Assembly (NCBI GenBank): GCA_023213395.1
Contig: CM041465.1
Location: 182,039,741 to 182,103,740 of the forward strand
Direction of reading: 5' to 3'
DNA: 64,000 bases
From: Cycas panzhihuaensis
Lineage: Eukaryota > Cycadophyta
In this document: one piece after another, positions 34,346-44,229 of the stretch
Position numbering within the stretch: the stretch's first letter is position 1
Layout: every line of letters starts with the position of its first letter
Notes under the pieces: generated by a model
The model's database searches: none
Told to the model about the DNA's origin: nothing
What the model saw: the letters and a program-made list of their open reading frames with translations, nothing else
Position numbers and translations under genes: made by a program

Positions 34346-34433
34346 CTAAGACTATGCACAAATCACTACAAAAACTACAAAAACCACGAACTTTGAACTT
34401 CGATTTGGGTCAGGTTTAGTGATTTCCACTCAC
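34346..34433 (-). other. T2 antisense unit, intron 1 (88 nt)
   Basis: On the minus strand it starts GTGAGTGG and ends CATAGTCTTAG. The body is AT-rich with a T-rich run before the acceptor, contrasting with the GC-rich exons. Confidence 0.55.
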
Positions 34434-34601
34434 TGGATCTGGTCTCGCTATCGCCATGTCGTCTGGTCGGTCGTGCTGGCTGTCCCCGCTCTCCGATCCG
34501 ACGGTCCGATCTCTCTCTGTGTGCCTCCAAAGTTGGGCGGCGCTCCGCTGCGTAAGGGAATGGCTCTGGTTTCGTACGAGAGCCGGTGAAAATGAATCCA
34601 T
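34434..34601 (-). CDS. T2 antisense unit, exon 1
   Basis: Minus-strand open frame of 56 codons from an ATG at 34601 to the donor at 34433. It encodes a hydrophilic Arg/Ser/Asp-rich peptide. A TATA-like sequence on the minus strand (34616-34627, CTTTATATAAGG) lies only about 15-25 bases upstream of this ATG, so a TATA-driven transcript might begin after it. The in-frame ATG at about 34457 (Met-Ala-Ile-Ala-Arg) is an alternative start. No domain is recognised. The three exons share a single frame, which would be unlikely for random sequence. Confidence 0.5.
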
Positions 34602-34615
34602 TTTCCTGTCGATTT

Positions 34616-34627
34616 CCTTATATAAAG
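34616..34627 (-). promoter_or_regulatory. TATA-like element for the T2 antisense unit
   Basis: The minus strand reads CTTTATATAAGG, a good plant TATA match in an otherwise GC-rich region, just upstream of the antisense exon 1. Confidence 0.4.
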
Positions 34628-35071
34628 TGGGCCCCCATGAGCACTTCCTCTGTTGTTGGTCTCGCGTCAGTCGTTGGGACCGCCTCGTTGCCCCGATTGC
34701 CTTTGCCTTCCGTCCGCTGCCAATTGCGCTATATTGATGCCCTTTTGCCCTCCTTGTAAGGGCATTTATGGTGCCTCGTTATCGCGCTTTGCGTGGCCCT
34801 TCCACATCGTTTTACGCGCTACTCCCGTGCCTACCGAGTTTATACTGCTTGGCCTGCTTCGCCACCTGGACTCATTTCAGCCCTTTCTCGCTCTTGGCCC
34901 CAAAGGAATGCCCCCACCTGGGGCATGTTTCGCTTTCTAAGGTGACCTTTGGCGCTCAAGGGGTTTTTCCTCCGACCGCCTCTCACGGCGATCGGATTGT
35001 CTACTCCCGCCTGGGTTACCTCATTGCTAGGTCCTCCTACCCTTCACAGCCATTTTCTGCTTGCTTGTTGA
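34628..35071. other. T2: spacer between antisense unit and RNase H
   Basis: Open in several plus frames but without a domain. It may hold divergent promoters for the antisense unit and for the RNase H frame; no direct evidence. Confidence 0.35.
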
Positions 35072-35539
35072 GTGTTGCTTTCATCACCCATCGATTGCTT
35101 GGATTTTGTGTCGCTGATATCTGTCTACATCTTTACCGACGATGGAAGCCGCGGTAATCCTGGACCTTCTGCCGCTGCATGGATCCTCCGCAGCCCTTCT
35201 GGACATGATCTCCTCCACTCTGGGATCTTCCTCCCAGAGGCTACCAACAACGAAGCCGAGTATACAGCCGTTATTGAAGCCCTCACTAATGCTCTCCGTT
35301 TCCATCACGGACCCATTGTTTTGCTTTGCGACTCTCAAGTTGTGGTGTCTCATCTCACCCAGGTTTACCAGGTGCGATGCCCTCACTTGAGGACTCTTGC
35401 TTCTGCCGCCAGATCCCTCCTGGCCTGCTTTTCTTCTGTTGATATCCAGCATATCCCTCGGGCCCTCAACACTGAGGCAGATAGCCTCGTTCACCTCATC
35501 CTTGAGCACTGCCTCTCCCTTCTTGCCGACCGTCCCTGA
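35072..35539 (+). CDS. T2: archaeal-type RNase H, open and with catalytic residues
   Basis: 155 codons, uninterrupted. From residue about 18 the frame is a complete RNase H: Ile-Phe-Thr-Asp-Asp-Gly-Ser-Arg-Gly-Asn-Pro-Gly-Pro-Ser-Ala-Ala (first Asp), Ala-Thr-Asn-Asn-Glu-Ala-Glu-Tyr (Glu), Leu-Leu-Cys-Asp-Ser-Gln (second Asp) and Leu-Asn-Thr-Glu-Ala-Asp-Ser-Leu (last Asp). It is the additional, archaeal-type domain acquired by plant Tat-like elements; the normal Gypsy RNase H is deleted here. It would cut RNA in RNA-DNA hybrids. The position is just before the 3' LTR, far from the protease, and the ATG at 35072 adds only a short leader, so it may be expressed separately, for instance from a spliced RNA. 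Confidence 0.8.
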   Translation: MLLSSPIDCLDFVSLISVYIFTDDGSRGNPGPSAAAWILRSPSGHDLLHSGIFLPEATNNEAEYTAVIEALTNALRFHHGPIVLLCDSQVVVSHLTQVYQVRCPHLRTLASAARSLLACFSSVDIQHIPRALNTEADSLVHLILEHCLSLLADRP

Positions 35540-35958
35540 GGTTTGCCTGGCCTTCCCATCGCCCAAGCCCCAGGTCGTCTGTCACTTTGCTTCGCGATCC
35601 GTTCGCACCTCCGAAACTGGGTTACTAATGAGGTAAAACTATGGTACCCACTATTCGTTCTTTATTTAGCCATGCATTTTCCTTTGCATTCTTTTTGGTG
35701 GGGGCAGCCCCCTCACCTGTCTCATTCTTCCAGTCGGTTTCCAGGTGGCCCATAGGCAGCCCCTATGTTGTCTCCACCACCGCTTTCGTATCCACGCATC
35801 CCGCCACGACACTCGCCGGCACCCTTGCCTATTGTTATGGTCTTGATTGATATATCTATATACACATGTACTCTTGCGGTTGTGTTGCCAAGATTCGCCA
35901 TTGCACCGAGCTTCCGGCGAGGCTCTCATCGCCAAGAGGGCGTGCTTCCCGCCGGGAA
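35540..35958 (+). other. T2: 3' untranslated region before the LTR
   Basis: No coding domain. A purine-rich tract immediately before the 3' LTR is short and unclear (GCCGGGAA). Confidence 0.4.
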
Positions 35959-38488
35959 TGGATACTAATCACCGACCTGTAAGTGCGGTATGTCTCTCGC
36001 ATTATCATCGCTTTCTTTTCGGATGTTTGCTTGCGTATCTGCATGTGTATGACTTTGTGGGCGGCCTTGTAGTCGTCCACACTCATTTTAGCCTATGACG
36101 ACTATAGCAGGGGCACACTCCCAGCGAGTGTGGCACCCAGTGACCAGACATTTCATGCATCCGCCTCCTTGCTCCAGGATCCACTAGGTTTATGCCACCT
36201 CTGCCCGTATGATGACTCATCATCGTTTGGTCAACTTGCCACCCCACTCGAGCCCTATTTTTGCTCCTTTGGACCCGTTTTGTTGGCTTGTTTGCTCCCG
36301 GGTAGGTGTTCTAGCTTTCTATTAGTCTTTTCTGTCATCTGCCCCCAACCTAGACTGGTTGGTGGGCCCCATTTTTGGCTCTAGGCGCGTACCGCCAGAT
36401 TTTTCGTGGCACCGCCGGAATATCCGCGGTACCGCGAAATTCCCGGCCAGACGATCTCTCATATTGTTTTTAAAATCCGCCGTGGCGATTTCGCATTTAT
36501 CGTGAAGCGCCACGTGGCTCACGCTTCATTTCTCTTCCACCGCGCCCTAATCGCATGTTTTAGGGTTTTGCTTGAGTACTTAAGCCCTTTTTGGCTCATT
36601 TTCAAGGATCTTTTTGCTCACTTTTGGAATTGCTCTCAAGGAAACACTCTCCTGCTCTGCTCTTCTCTCATTGCTTGCTGCAATCGGACTGCACCCTTCA
36701 TACTGCCGGCTCTCCTTTGGCGTGGTCGAGACATTCTCCCAGCCCCTCAAACGCCTTGGAGATGGCTCCTTTGAAGTGGTTTCCAGCTGGTCTTCGCCCA
36801 AGCAGTCCATAAGCGCCCCAAGTGTAGATGTTTCCCGTCACATCTCCATGCAGGCCTCAAACCACGCTCTACCTCGGATCCGGGCTGATTTATCGGTCCC
36901 TCTCCATCGCCTTGGTGAGGCAAATCCCTTGCCTCTTCTCTTGAGTATTCTTGGTTTTTATGCTTGTTTTCTTGTGATATTCATGCTTGACTTATTGCTC
37001 TTACTTGCTTGAGAGTTGGTTGTCCTCCCTTTTGGGGTACACCACTCTCCCTATGCTTCTTACTGCGTTTCTTTGTCCAAGGCGTGGCGTGGTTTTATGC
37101 TTGTTTTTTGGAGAGGAGCTGGGTGGATTCCATACCACCTTCCACGCTCCCTAAGCGGCTCTTAGCCCCAAAACCTCCTGTCATCCCGTCTTTGTCCTCG
37201 GCTCATGAACAAGGGTTTGAGGCCCCTTTGGTTGCCCAAACCCGGTATCACAAGTTGTAGTGCTGATTTGGGGCCTTTGCTCGCGTTTAGGCACCAGTCA
37301 TAAGTCCCAACCGCTGGTTTCTTGCTCCATCTTTCTCCCCCGGGTCACCCGGTTTGCTCCTCATAGCATCCCGGTTCACCGTGGGCACCCTTGGGCCTCT
37401 CCTTGCCCCTTTTTGCTGCCCTTTTCCGGCCCCTTGCTCTCGGCTTTCTCCTCGCTGCCTCGTGGCTCTTGGGGGGAGGTTTGGGCATCATTTATGGAGG
37501 TAGGCCACTTCGAGGCTTACCCAACCATTTACTTTCACTTTGGTCACTTTCTCTTGATACTTTCATTGTTGGATTAACACTAACGCATGTATATTCAAAT
37601 TCTCGTTTATGTTATTTAGGCATATATTGTTAGAGTTTTTGAGTTGCATGTTAGTGCTCTTCCTTCGGGAGGAGAAAGAAACCGCTATTGCTTGCAGGTA
37701 CTTGGGAAGCGTGGAGCGCATCGCCCATGGGCCTAGCTACCGGTAAGCACCTTTATACGCGTTATGTTTTCATACTACTTCATTTCTTAGTTAGTGCTTC
37801 CTTTCTTTCTTGGTATCGCATTTGATTTTTCTGGGGAAGGTAAGGAAGCCCCCTCTTCGTCCGCCGCAATACCTCGCATCCAGTACGTCGCGTGGAGTGG
37901 TTGGGCACTCCTCGAGAAGGTTACTTCGTCTCACATGCCTTCACTCCAGGTGCACGTTTCGTTCCCCTCTGCTACCCTTTCTTTTTCCTTTTATTTCTTT
38001 CGTAGTAATTAGTACACTGAAGGATAAAAGGGGAAAATTGGTTTTGTACTTGTTTGCATTTCGTTTGTCTTGTTTCATGCATCTTTATCATTCGTAGGAA
38101 AGATTGTAGGAGTCCTCCTCTCCCCTACCTTTCCTCCTCCCTCCGTAACCACACGAGTGCCTTGCTCCCTCGCATCACTCGTGTACCTGGTTAGGTTGTG
38201 TAGGATTGCTCTTGGCCTATCTCCATTAGGTCTTCTCTTCCCCTTCCGCCACCCAAGGGTTGGAGGGTCCTATTCCCGTGTCAACCTGTGTTTGCCCTCG
38301 CACCTTCACCCCTTATTCGAAGTGGTGAAGGGTCACCCGATAGTAGCCATACTCCATTGCAGATCCCGAACTCGGCCTCGGCACACGGGCGCTCTGCGTG
38401 GTAGTTACCCACCTTTTAGGTCCCACCTTCTATCATTCCACCACTCACTCTCCCTTACACCTATCAGTTAGGTAGTTATCCCGTAGCA
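35959..38488 (+). repeat. T2 3' LTR
   Basis: Partner of 25914-28424. The end is placed at CCCGTAGCA; weaker similarity to sequence after the 5' LTR runs about 15 bases further. Confidence 0.85.
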
Positions 38489-38559
38489 GCGCGTCTAGCC
38501 ACCCTCTTAACTGCATAAACCTTATCATCACTCCATATCGGTAGCCCCTCATATGGATC

Positions 38560-39370
38560 CTCTACTAGGTACCTCTTAGTCATCTAACTTAGTAGAGGAC
38601 TATGCATGCTCTTTGCCACTATAGTTTTCCTACTATGAATTTGAGCCCTCATATGCCACATGTTCATTCCTAGATCCATAATGGTTAACTCTCCTAACAC
38701 TCCACCTGGCCTCATTAATGGAACGTGGTCATACAACTAATACATCAAAACTAAACTATAAGTAAGCCCCCCTCTACCTTGCCTCCTCATCTTCGATAAC
38801 TAAAGTCACATGCTATAAGTTATATACTACCCCTAGTTCATTCTGATCCTCTATTTGCACCTCCTAATCACTCCCACCCATTGTGTAGGGACCCTTATGA
38901 AGTTTTGAGTCCTAGCAATCCTAAAAATAATGACAAGGGTAATGATCTTTTGTATTATGGGAATCCCTTCTATTGTCCTCATCACCTCAATGGATAACCC
39001 ATGAGGACCAAATTGATTAGCAAAGCTAGTTAGATACTGACTATAAGCCTCCTATGACTTATCATTAATCACTATATTCAGTCTAATTCTCTCCCTATAC
39101 TAACTAACTCAGATTCTCTCAATATCCCTAGGAGTGATATGGATGTCTCCTATAGCCTACACCCTAAATATATTCTCCCTCGGGATCCAACAACTAATGA
39201 AATCATGAAGAACCTTATATTCCTTTACTAATTGAGTTGATCCACTCACCTAACTCAGAAAACTAGCTAATTATCTGTCAGATCAGCAACCCTTCATTTT
39301 CCTTTGTCTCTACCCTCTCTAAAGGTTATATCACAACAAAAATAATCATGTTAGACTGTAATTTTGCCTT
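38560..39370 (-). pseudogene. T1: antisense plant-mobile-domain-like remnant
   Basis: Minus-strand translation of about 38880-39240 stays close to one frame with a few stops. It reads Phe-Ile-Ser-Cys-Trp-Ile-Pro-Arg-Glu-Asn, Ile-Thr-Pro-Arg-Asp-Ile-Glu-Arg-Ile, Arg-Ile-Arg-Leu-Asn-Ile-Val, Phe-Ala-Asn-Gln-Phe-Gly-Pro-His-Gly. The Cys-Trp-x-Pro, then Ile-Thr-x-x-Asp-Ile layout resembles the plant mobile domain (aminotransferase-like PMD), which some Gypsy and MULE transposons have captured. It lies antisense to T1, before its 3' LTR. T2 interrupts its downstream side, and the acidic minus-strand sequence at 25.5-25.9 kb may be the continuation. Confidence 0.5.
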
Positions 39371-40592
39371 TTGAAAAAACTTTTATTTTTGATTTTTTTT
39401 TTTTGAAAGTCAAAAATATGATAATACAATGAAAAACATGACAACATAGTTAAAAACATAATTTCTTTATTAAAAACGTGATCTTCTAATTTTTGTTTCA
39501 AATTATAAAATCACATTTTTGAATTATTCATCATATTTTTAGCTTGGTTATTATATTTTTCACCTTATATCACCACATTTTTATCAAAAATCAATTTTAA
39601 AAAAAAGATGTTACAAAGAAACTTATGAGATACCTAGCTCCTCAATGCATCATCTCAATCCTCCCCTCCTAAAGCTAGTCTCTCATCCAAGTGGCCTTTA
39701 ATTATCTCTAAAATCCAAGGATAAAGGCCCTCTAGATCATTGTTTCTCTAACTCCTTCATGTGAAAATGAAATAAAACTTATTGATTTTTCTTATAAAAA
39801 GAAAGGGATCTTTTCTTTGATTTTTTGGATAATTTTTTTTCTTTTATCCATTTTATTTATCTAGGTTAATACTATCTCCTCTTAATAATCATTCTTGGAT
39901 AAATTCTTTTTGAAATCAGGAAATGACATATCTTCCATCAATTAGGATTATTGTTGACCTTAATTTATCTGCCTTTCAATAAGCATTTTGAAGGCCTAAA
40001 TATAGTATCTTTTACTCATTTTATATCTATTTTAATCCTTATTTTGGCCCTCAAGATGCTTTAAGAACTTTTACTTGTTAAAGAGCTTAAACTACGATAG
40101 TGTAAAGCTCCAAATCCCTTATTCTTGTTAAAGAGCCTAAACTATGACAGAAGGCTCTAAAATGTCATATACTAACAAGTTGAAACTATGGTAGTCTAAG
40201 GCTCTAAAAAGTCACTTATTAATGAGCCCAAAAGCTGTGATAATTCATCATCTACACTCTAGTGAAAGGGCCATTCCTCCTAAACTTAGTTAATGAGAGA
40301 TAAACTATGACCACCTAGACTTTTAAGCCACATGAAGTTTATACGTATTTAGTGTTACTTTCAATCGAGTAAATATAAGCCCTGTCTATTTGGTAGGTAT
40401 TTTAGTAGTATCTTTATCTTATCAATCTAGAGACATCAAGGTTTATTTAGTTAGATTTTAGTATGTTTTGTAAACTAGTTTTCCCTCATCCACATACCTC
40501 ATCTAAATCTTTTATCTTTTAAGAAAACCTTCATCATGAATCATTATCATCTTTCACCATCCTACTCCTCTTTTAAAGAAGGAGCTTGAGGT
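39371..40592 (+). other. T1: 3' non-coding region with motif copies
   Basis: AT-rich with no domain. Between 40080 and 40330 are four or more imperfect copies of a block with (A)AGAGC(C/T)TAAACTA followed by a C- or G-rich word, related to the T2 post-pol motif and the T1 copies at 22.5 and 24.1 kb. Confidence 0.5.
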
Positions 40593-40601
40593 GCAAAAGG
40601 G
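40593..40601 (+). other. T1 polypurine tract
   Basis: AAAAGGGG-type tract a few bases before the 3' LTR start at 40607, the expected plus-strand primer site. Confidence 0.5.
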
Positions 40602-40606
40602 GTAAA

Positions 40607-42891
40607 TGTTTTATCAAAGATTAGCCATTAATTGCTCTTCATGTTCATTAGCAAGTTTCCTACTTTATTTATATTTGATGTGATTAATTGATGCTTGTTC
40701 TATATTGTATTAGGCTATGCTTTGGTGGAATGTGGTATTGATTTTATGGATAATTTATATTAGATGATGATGATTATACTATTATATTTTTTGTTTATTG
40801 ATAAGTGAAAACTATAGTAATAAAATCTCACCTTTATAATCATTTTGACTCACTTTTTTCCTTTAAACATTCTTTTGTTTCATTCTTTTTCTCTTGATTT
40901 TATCTTTAAATTATCACCTTTTCATGATTTTCAAGCTTGTGCTTAAGTTTTCACCCCTCCTGGCCTACTCTTTTACATTGATTAAGTCATTTATACTTAA
41001 ATATTTTTTACTAAAAAAATTATTTTTGACTTTTCAATGATAAATTTTTATCTTTTATTTTATCGCATTTTAGTTATACCAAATGCGTGATTAATCATGT
41101 TTTATTAAGAAAATCACCATTTTTGTTGTTAATAAAACATGACCAATCGTGTTTTTTATTGTCATGAATGTAAACTTTTTAAATAATATACCAATTTACA
41201 TGTTGTCATAAAGATTTAGTACAAACCTACTCCATTCATGCCCAGAACCCTAAAAAACCATAGAGAGAGCATTCATTTGAATATTGTAAGCTTGATGATG
41301 TGCCTTTAGAAATAATTCTTAGAAAATTAAGAGATTTTCTACATGATTTTAGATCCCTATCTTTGAGGAAAGAAAAGAGAAGTTAAGAGAAAAGATGTGG
41401 AGCTCTGATTGTTGCTTGTATATTGTTTGAATTCAACTTGTTGATGTTTCTTGAGGTACTTGGTTTATTGTAACTTATTACTTTAAACTTTATCTCCTTA
41501 GTAAGGTCATTTCTACTATTATTTCCCTTTGGTTTAGTACTCTTTTCATGATTTCTTGTGACCAGATAGGCTTCTCTCTTTCATATGATTTTTGAAACTC
41601 TTCTGCCTACATTTTTTCCTTATAAAACCTTGGTTAAAAGGTCATCCCTTTATGGTAAATTAAGGGAGTAGTCTATTGTGAAGAGAGATCTACCTCTTCA
41701 TCACCAAATATAGCTACTTTCTCCCATTCTTTTCAGTTATCCAAGCTTCCTAAGAGACCTAAGTCTTACTTTTTCTACATTATTAGCTATTATTGAGCTC
41801 ATTCTTCTCAAATTTCTTCCTCTTTTATGCTTATTTTAAAGGAAAATTTTGAGAAAGATTAGTCATATTAAAGGGAGATAGCTATTCTAAGGCAAGAATT
41901 TATCATTGAAGTAAAGATTTCTAAAAATTTTGGTATTGTATTTCTTGACTTTGTCTTCTTCATTTTCTCTCTTTTGAGAAAAGGAAATGTATACATGAAT
42001 GGTAAATCTTTGCAACAAATATACTTTGCATGAGGTTCAAGGATCCCATGGTTCCTAGAAGCTCTATGAGTGATAGAATCTTCTTATGATTTCAAATTAG
42101 AGTTTGCTTGCAATAATAACAACATATAGCTAGTTGCATGTAAGTATTATAGGCTGCAAGTTGTCTTTGATAACTAAAATCATATTTGAAATCTCTCATT
42201 TCCATTAAAATAATTCTTAAAGTTTAAAATAACATGTGCATGAAATAAAAAGTTTTACATAAGCATAGTATGTTATTTTAGCTTCCATCAAGTTGCATAT
42301 AATATTGTATTTTATAGCATTTATGTCTCATGCTTTTTGCTTTTATGTTTAAAGATAAGTTGGTTATGCATCTTTAGGAGATAACTTCTCTTTTATTTTG
42401 GTATTCTTTGCTTTAAATAATAATAATAATAATATGCACGGTTTGCTTTCTTAGATTGACTTTAAAAAAACTAGTTAGATCTTGTTGTTTCATTGTTCTT
42501 TTTTCTTTTTACATTCTTTAAAAACATATTAAACCATCCATTACTTAACCCTTTTCTTTATTATAGTAAACTCAAAAAGTTGAAATAATATAAGGAAATG
42601 AATCCCTACGAAGGATATAAAAAATATTATCAACATAATTCCAAGCTTAGAACTTCTCTACTTGCTTGTGTAGGCTAGTAGATCCTAGTACTTCTTGTTA
42701 TATCCTAGCCTTTCATTATCATGTATATATTCAAACCAAATGACACAAACAGGTAGAGACTCTTTCTTAGGAGTTGGAAAAGGTGCTTCTTAGGTTTCCA
42801 TAGGCTTCTTTATCTTTTGATCTAGACCTGAAATATAAGAAACATAATATCATTAAGGGATACTTAGCCTAGACCTAACTGAAGTATACCA
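40607..42891 (+). repeat. T1 3' LTR
   Basis: Partner of 18227-20525. Begins TGTTTTATCAAAGATTAGCC and ends GAAGTATACCA. Confidence 0.8.
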
Positions 42892-43020
42892 CCCATCATG
42901 TCGATGTATTCTTCCTTAAAGGTGCCATATATTTATCTATCCTCTTTAACATCCATTTTCAAAACCCTTTGATTATTCATCTCACCTATTAACTTGTTCA
43001 TCATAAACTTCATAAATAAC
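42892..43020 (-). other. E0 internal sequence, part 2
   Basis: A 129-bp fragment between T1 and GB with no features. It begins with the T1 duplication CCCAT and ends with the GB duplication ATAAC. Confidence 0.5.
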
Positions 43021-44130
43021 TAATCCATTTTCAGATCTTTAATTTCATAATACTCTTAAAATGCCTTGTTTTTCATATTTATAACCTTCATTTAGTAGAA
43101 AAACACCTTAAGATGCTTAAAAAATACAAAAAAAATGTGCAACCAAGTACAACTAAGTGCAACCGGGTGGTTTACAAGTGCAACTAAGTGCAATCGAGTG
43201 GTCTACAAGTGAAACAAAGTGCAACCATATAGTTTACAAGTGCAACTGTAAGTGCAACCCTACGGACTGTAGGTGCAACCCTACAGACTACAAGTGCAAC
43301 ACTGTAGACTGTGGAAAACAAAAAACAGAAAAAACAGAAAAATGACAACATTTTTAACAGGGAAAACGGAGTCCATTTCACATAAAATTTTAGGAGGATA
43401 TTTTTGCACGTGTCCTCTATGTAATAAAAGAGAAAAACCCCATAATTAAATGGATTTAAGTGGGTTTTCTTTAACTGTTTATGAATTCGTTGAAGAACTA
43501 AAAAATAGAAAAATCATTAAGGAAGAAACTATGCACCATAGGGTTTTAAAATAATGAGATTTCTTCACAGAAGATATGAGAGGATGCCCAGTAGCCATCA
43601 ACGTAGTAAGAGGAGCAAGATTTGAGGAATGTTTGTCTAAAATTACTCTCCAAAAGGAAAGAACAGCTCTAAGATCAAAATTCTACGTAGGAGAGAAAAA
43701 AGAAACAAAAGTGTGAAAAGGAACAACAGAACAACACCCAAATCTGATCATGGAGGTAGTGAAGGAGCCCAAGAAGGTGTAGTTGTAGCTGAGGGAGAGA
43801 AAAAATAGTCACAGCATTCTAAGAAAGAGACACCGGTAGAATTCTTCTCCAAGAAAGGGATTTTTTTGGATATCAGTAACCAAAACTCCATGCATACTTC
43901 GTTGGTAGTGGTTCCAAAGAACGTATAGTAGCCCAAAAAGTGCCTAGCACTCATTTCTTCTCTCCCAACTTATTGTAGCAATTCTTTGCTTGCTCAATAG
44001 AGCACAAACATAAGGAATTTTGTAAAAAAAAAATTTAAATATCTTCAAATTAATGTAATATTATTATAAATTTATTCTAGATTTATTTCGATTAGATTAA
44101 GTCTTTACTTTTCCATTCAAATTTGGATTA
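43021..44130 (+). repeat. GB 5' LTR
   Basis: In the first 105 bases it differs from the 3' LTR at five positions, all transitions. It contains an array of short GTGCAAC-based repeats at 43137-43312. Confidence 0.9.
43137..43312 (+). repeat. GTGCAAC-based tandem array in GB LTR
   Basis: About nine imperfect units of roughly 10-22 bases, such as AAGTGCAACT and GTGGTCTACAAGTGCAACT. The 3' LTR array (48977-49142) has a different number and order of units. Confidence 0.75.
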
Positions 44131-44136
44131 AATATT

Positions 44137-44148
44137 TGGTATCAGAGC
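44137..44148 (+). other. GB primer-binding site (initiator Met-tRNA)
   Basis: TGGTATCAGAGC, a perfect match to the plant Met-tRNA primer-binding consensus, six bases inside the 5' LTR. Confidence 0.9.
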
Positions 44149-44229
44149 TAGTTTTATTGAAATCCTTGGGAATTTAGGGATTTTTAAAGAGAAAAGAAAA
44201 ATCCTCTTGCTTTAGTTGTGAAAAGTTTT

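Larger units (their letters stand above)
25914..38488 (+). mobile_element. T2: GC-rich Tat-like Ty3/Gypsy element with 2.5-kb LTRs, internally deleted
   Basis: Direct repeats of about 2.5 kb (25914-28424 and 35959-38488) flank a 7.5-kb internal region with gag-like sequence, a well preserved aspartic protease, an RT start joined to an integrase C-terminus, an antisense spliced gene-like unit, and an open archaeal-type RNase H next to the 3' LTR. It is far richer in G and C than its surroundings. Missing RT, Gypsy RNase H and integrase core make it non-autonomous. LTR ends are uncertain by 10-20 bases and I could not confirm a target-site duplication. It sits inside T1. Confidence 0.85.
18227..42891 (+). 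mobile_element. T1: Tat-like Ty3/Gypsy element with 2.3-kb LTRs, contains T2
   Basis: Long direct repeats at 18227-20525 and 40607-42891 are colinear for their whole length of about 2.3 kb and both begin TGTTT. A polypurine tract lies before the right copy. Inside are an archaeal-type RNase H remnant on the plus strand (23.65 kb), several copies of a GAGTATAAACTA-like motif, and a decayed antisense coding region near the 3' LTR. RT and integrase cores are not visible. With T2 removed the element is about 12.1 kb. The long LTRs, extra RNase H and antisense cargo fit the Tat lineage; RT would be needed for firm placement. Confidence 0.75.

Noticed and set aside
25909-38510. CTTAG / CTTAA as a T2 target-site duplication
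   Set aside because: The LTR ends are uncertain and this pairing would require an LTR that does not start with TG.
43157-43345. Cys-rich 62-codon frame
   Set aside because: It is a translation of the GTGCAAC tandem array in the GB LTR, not a peptide gene.
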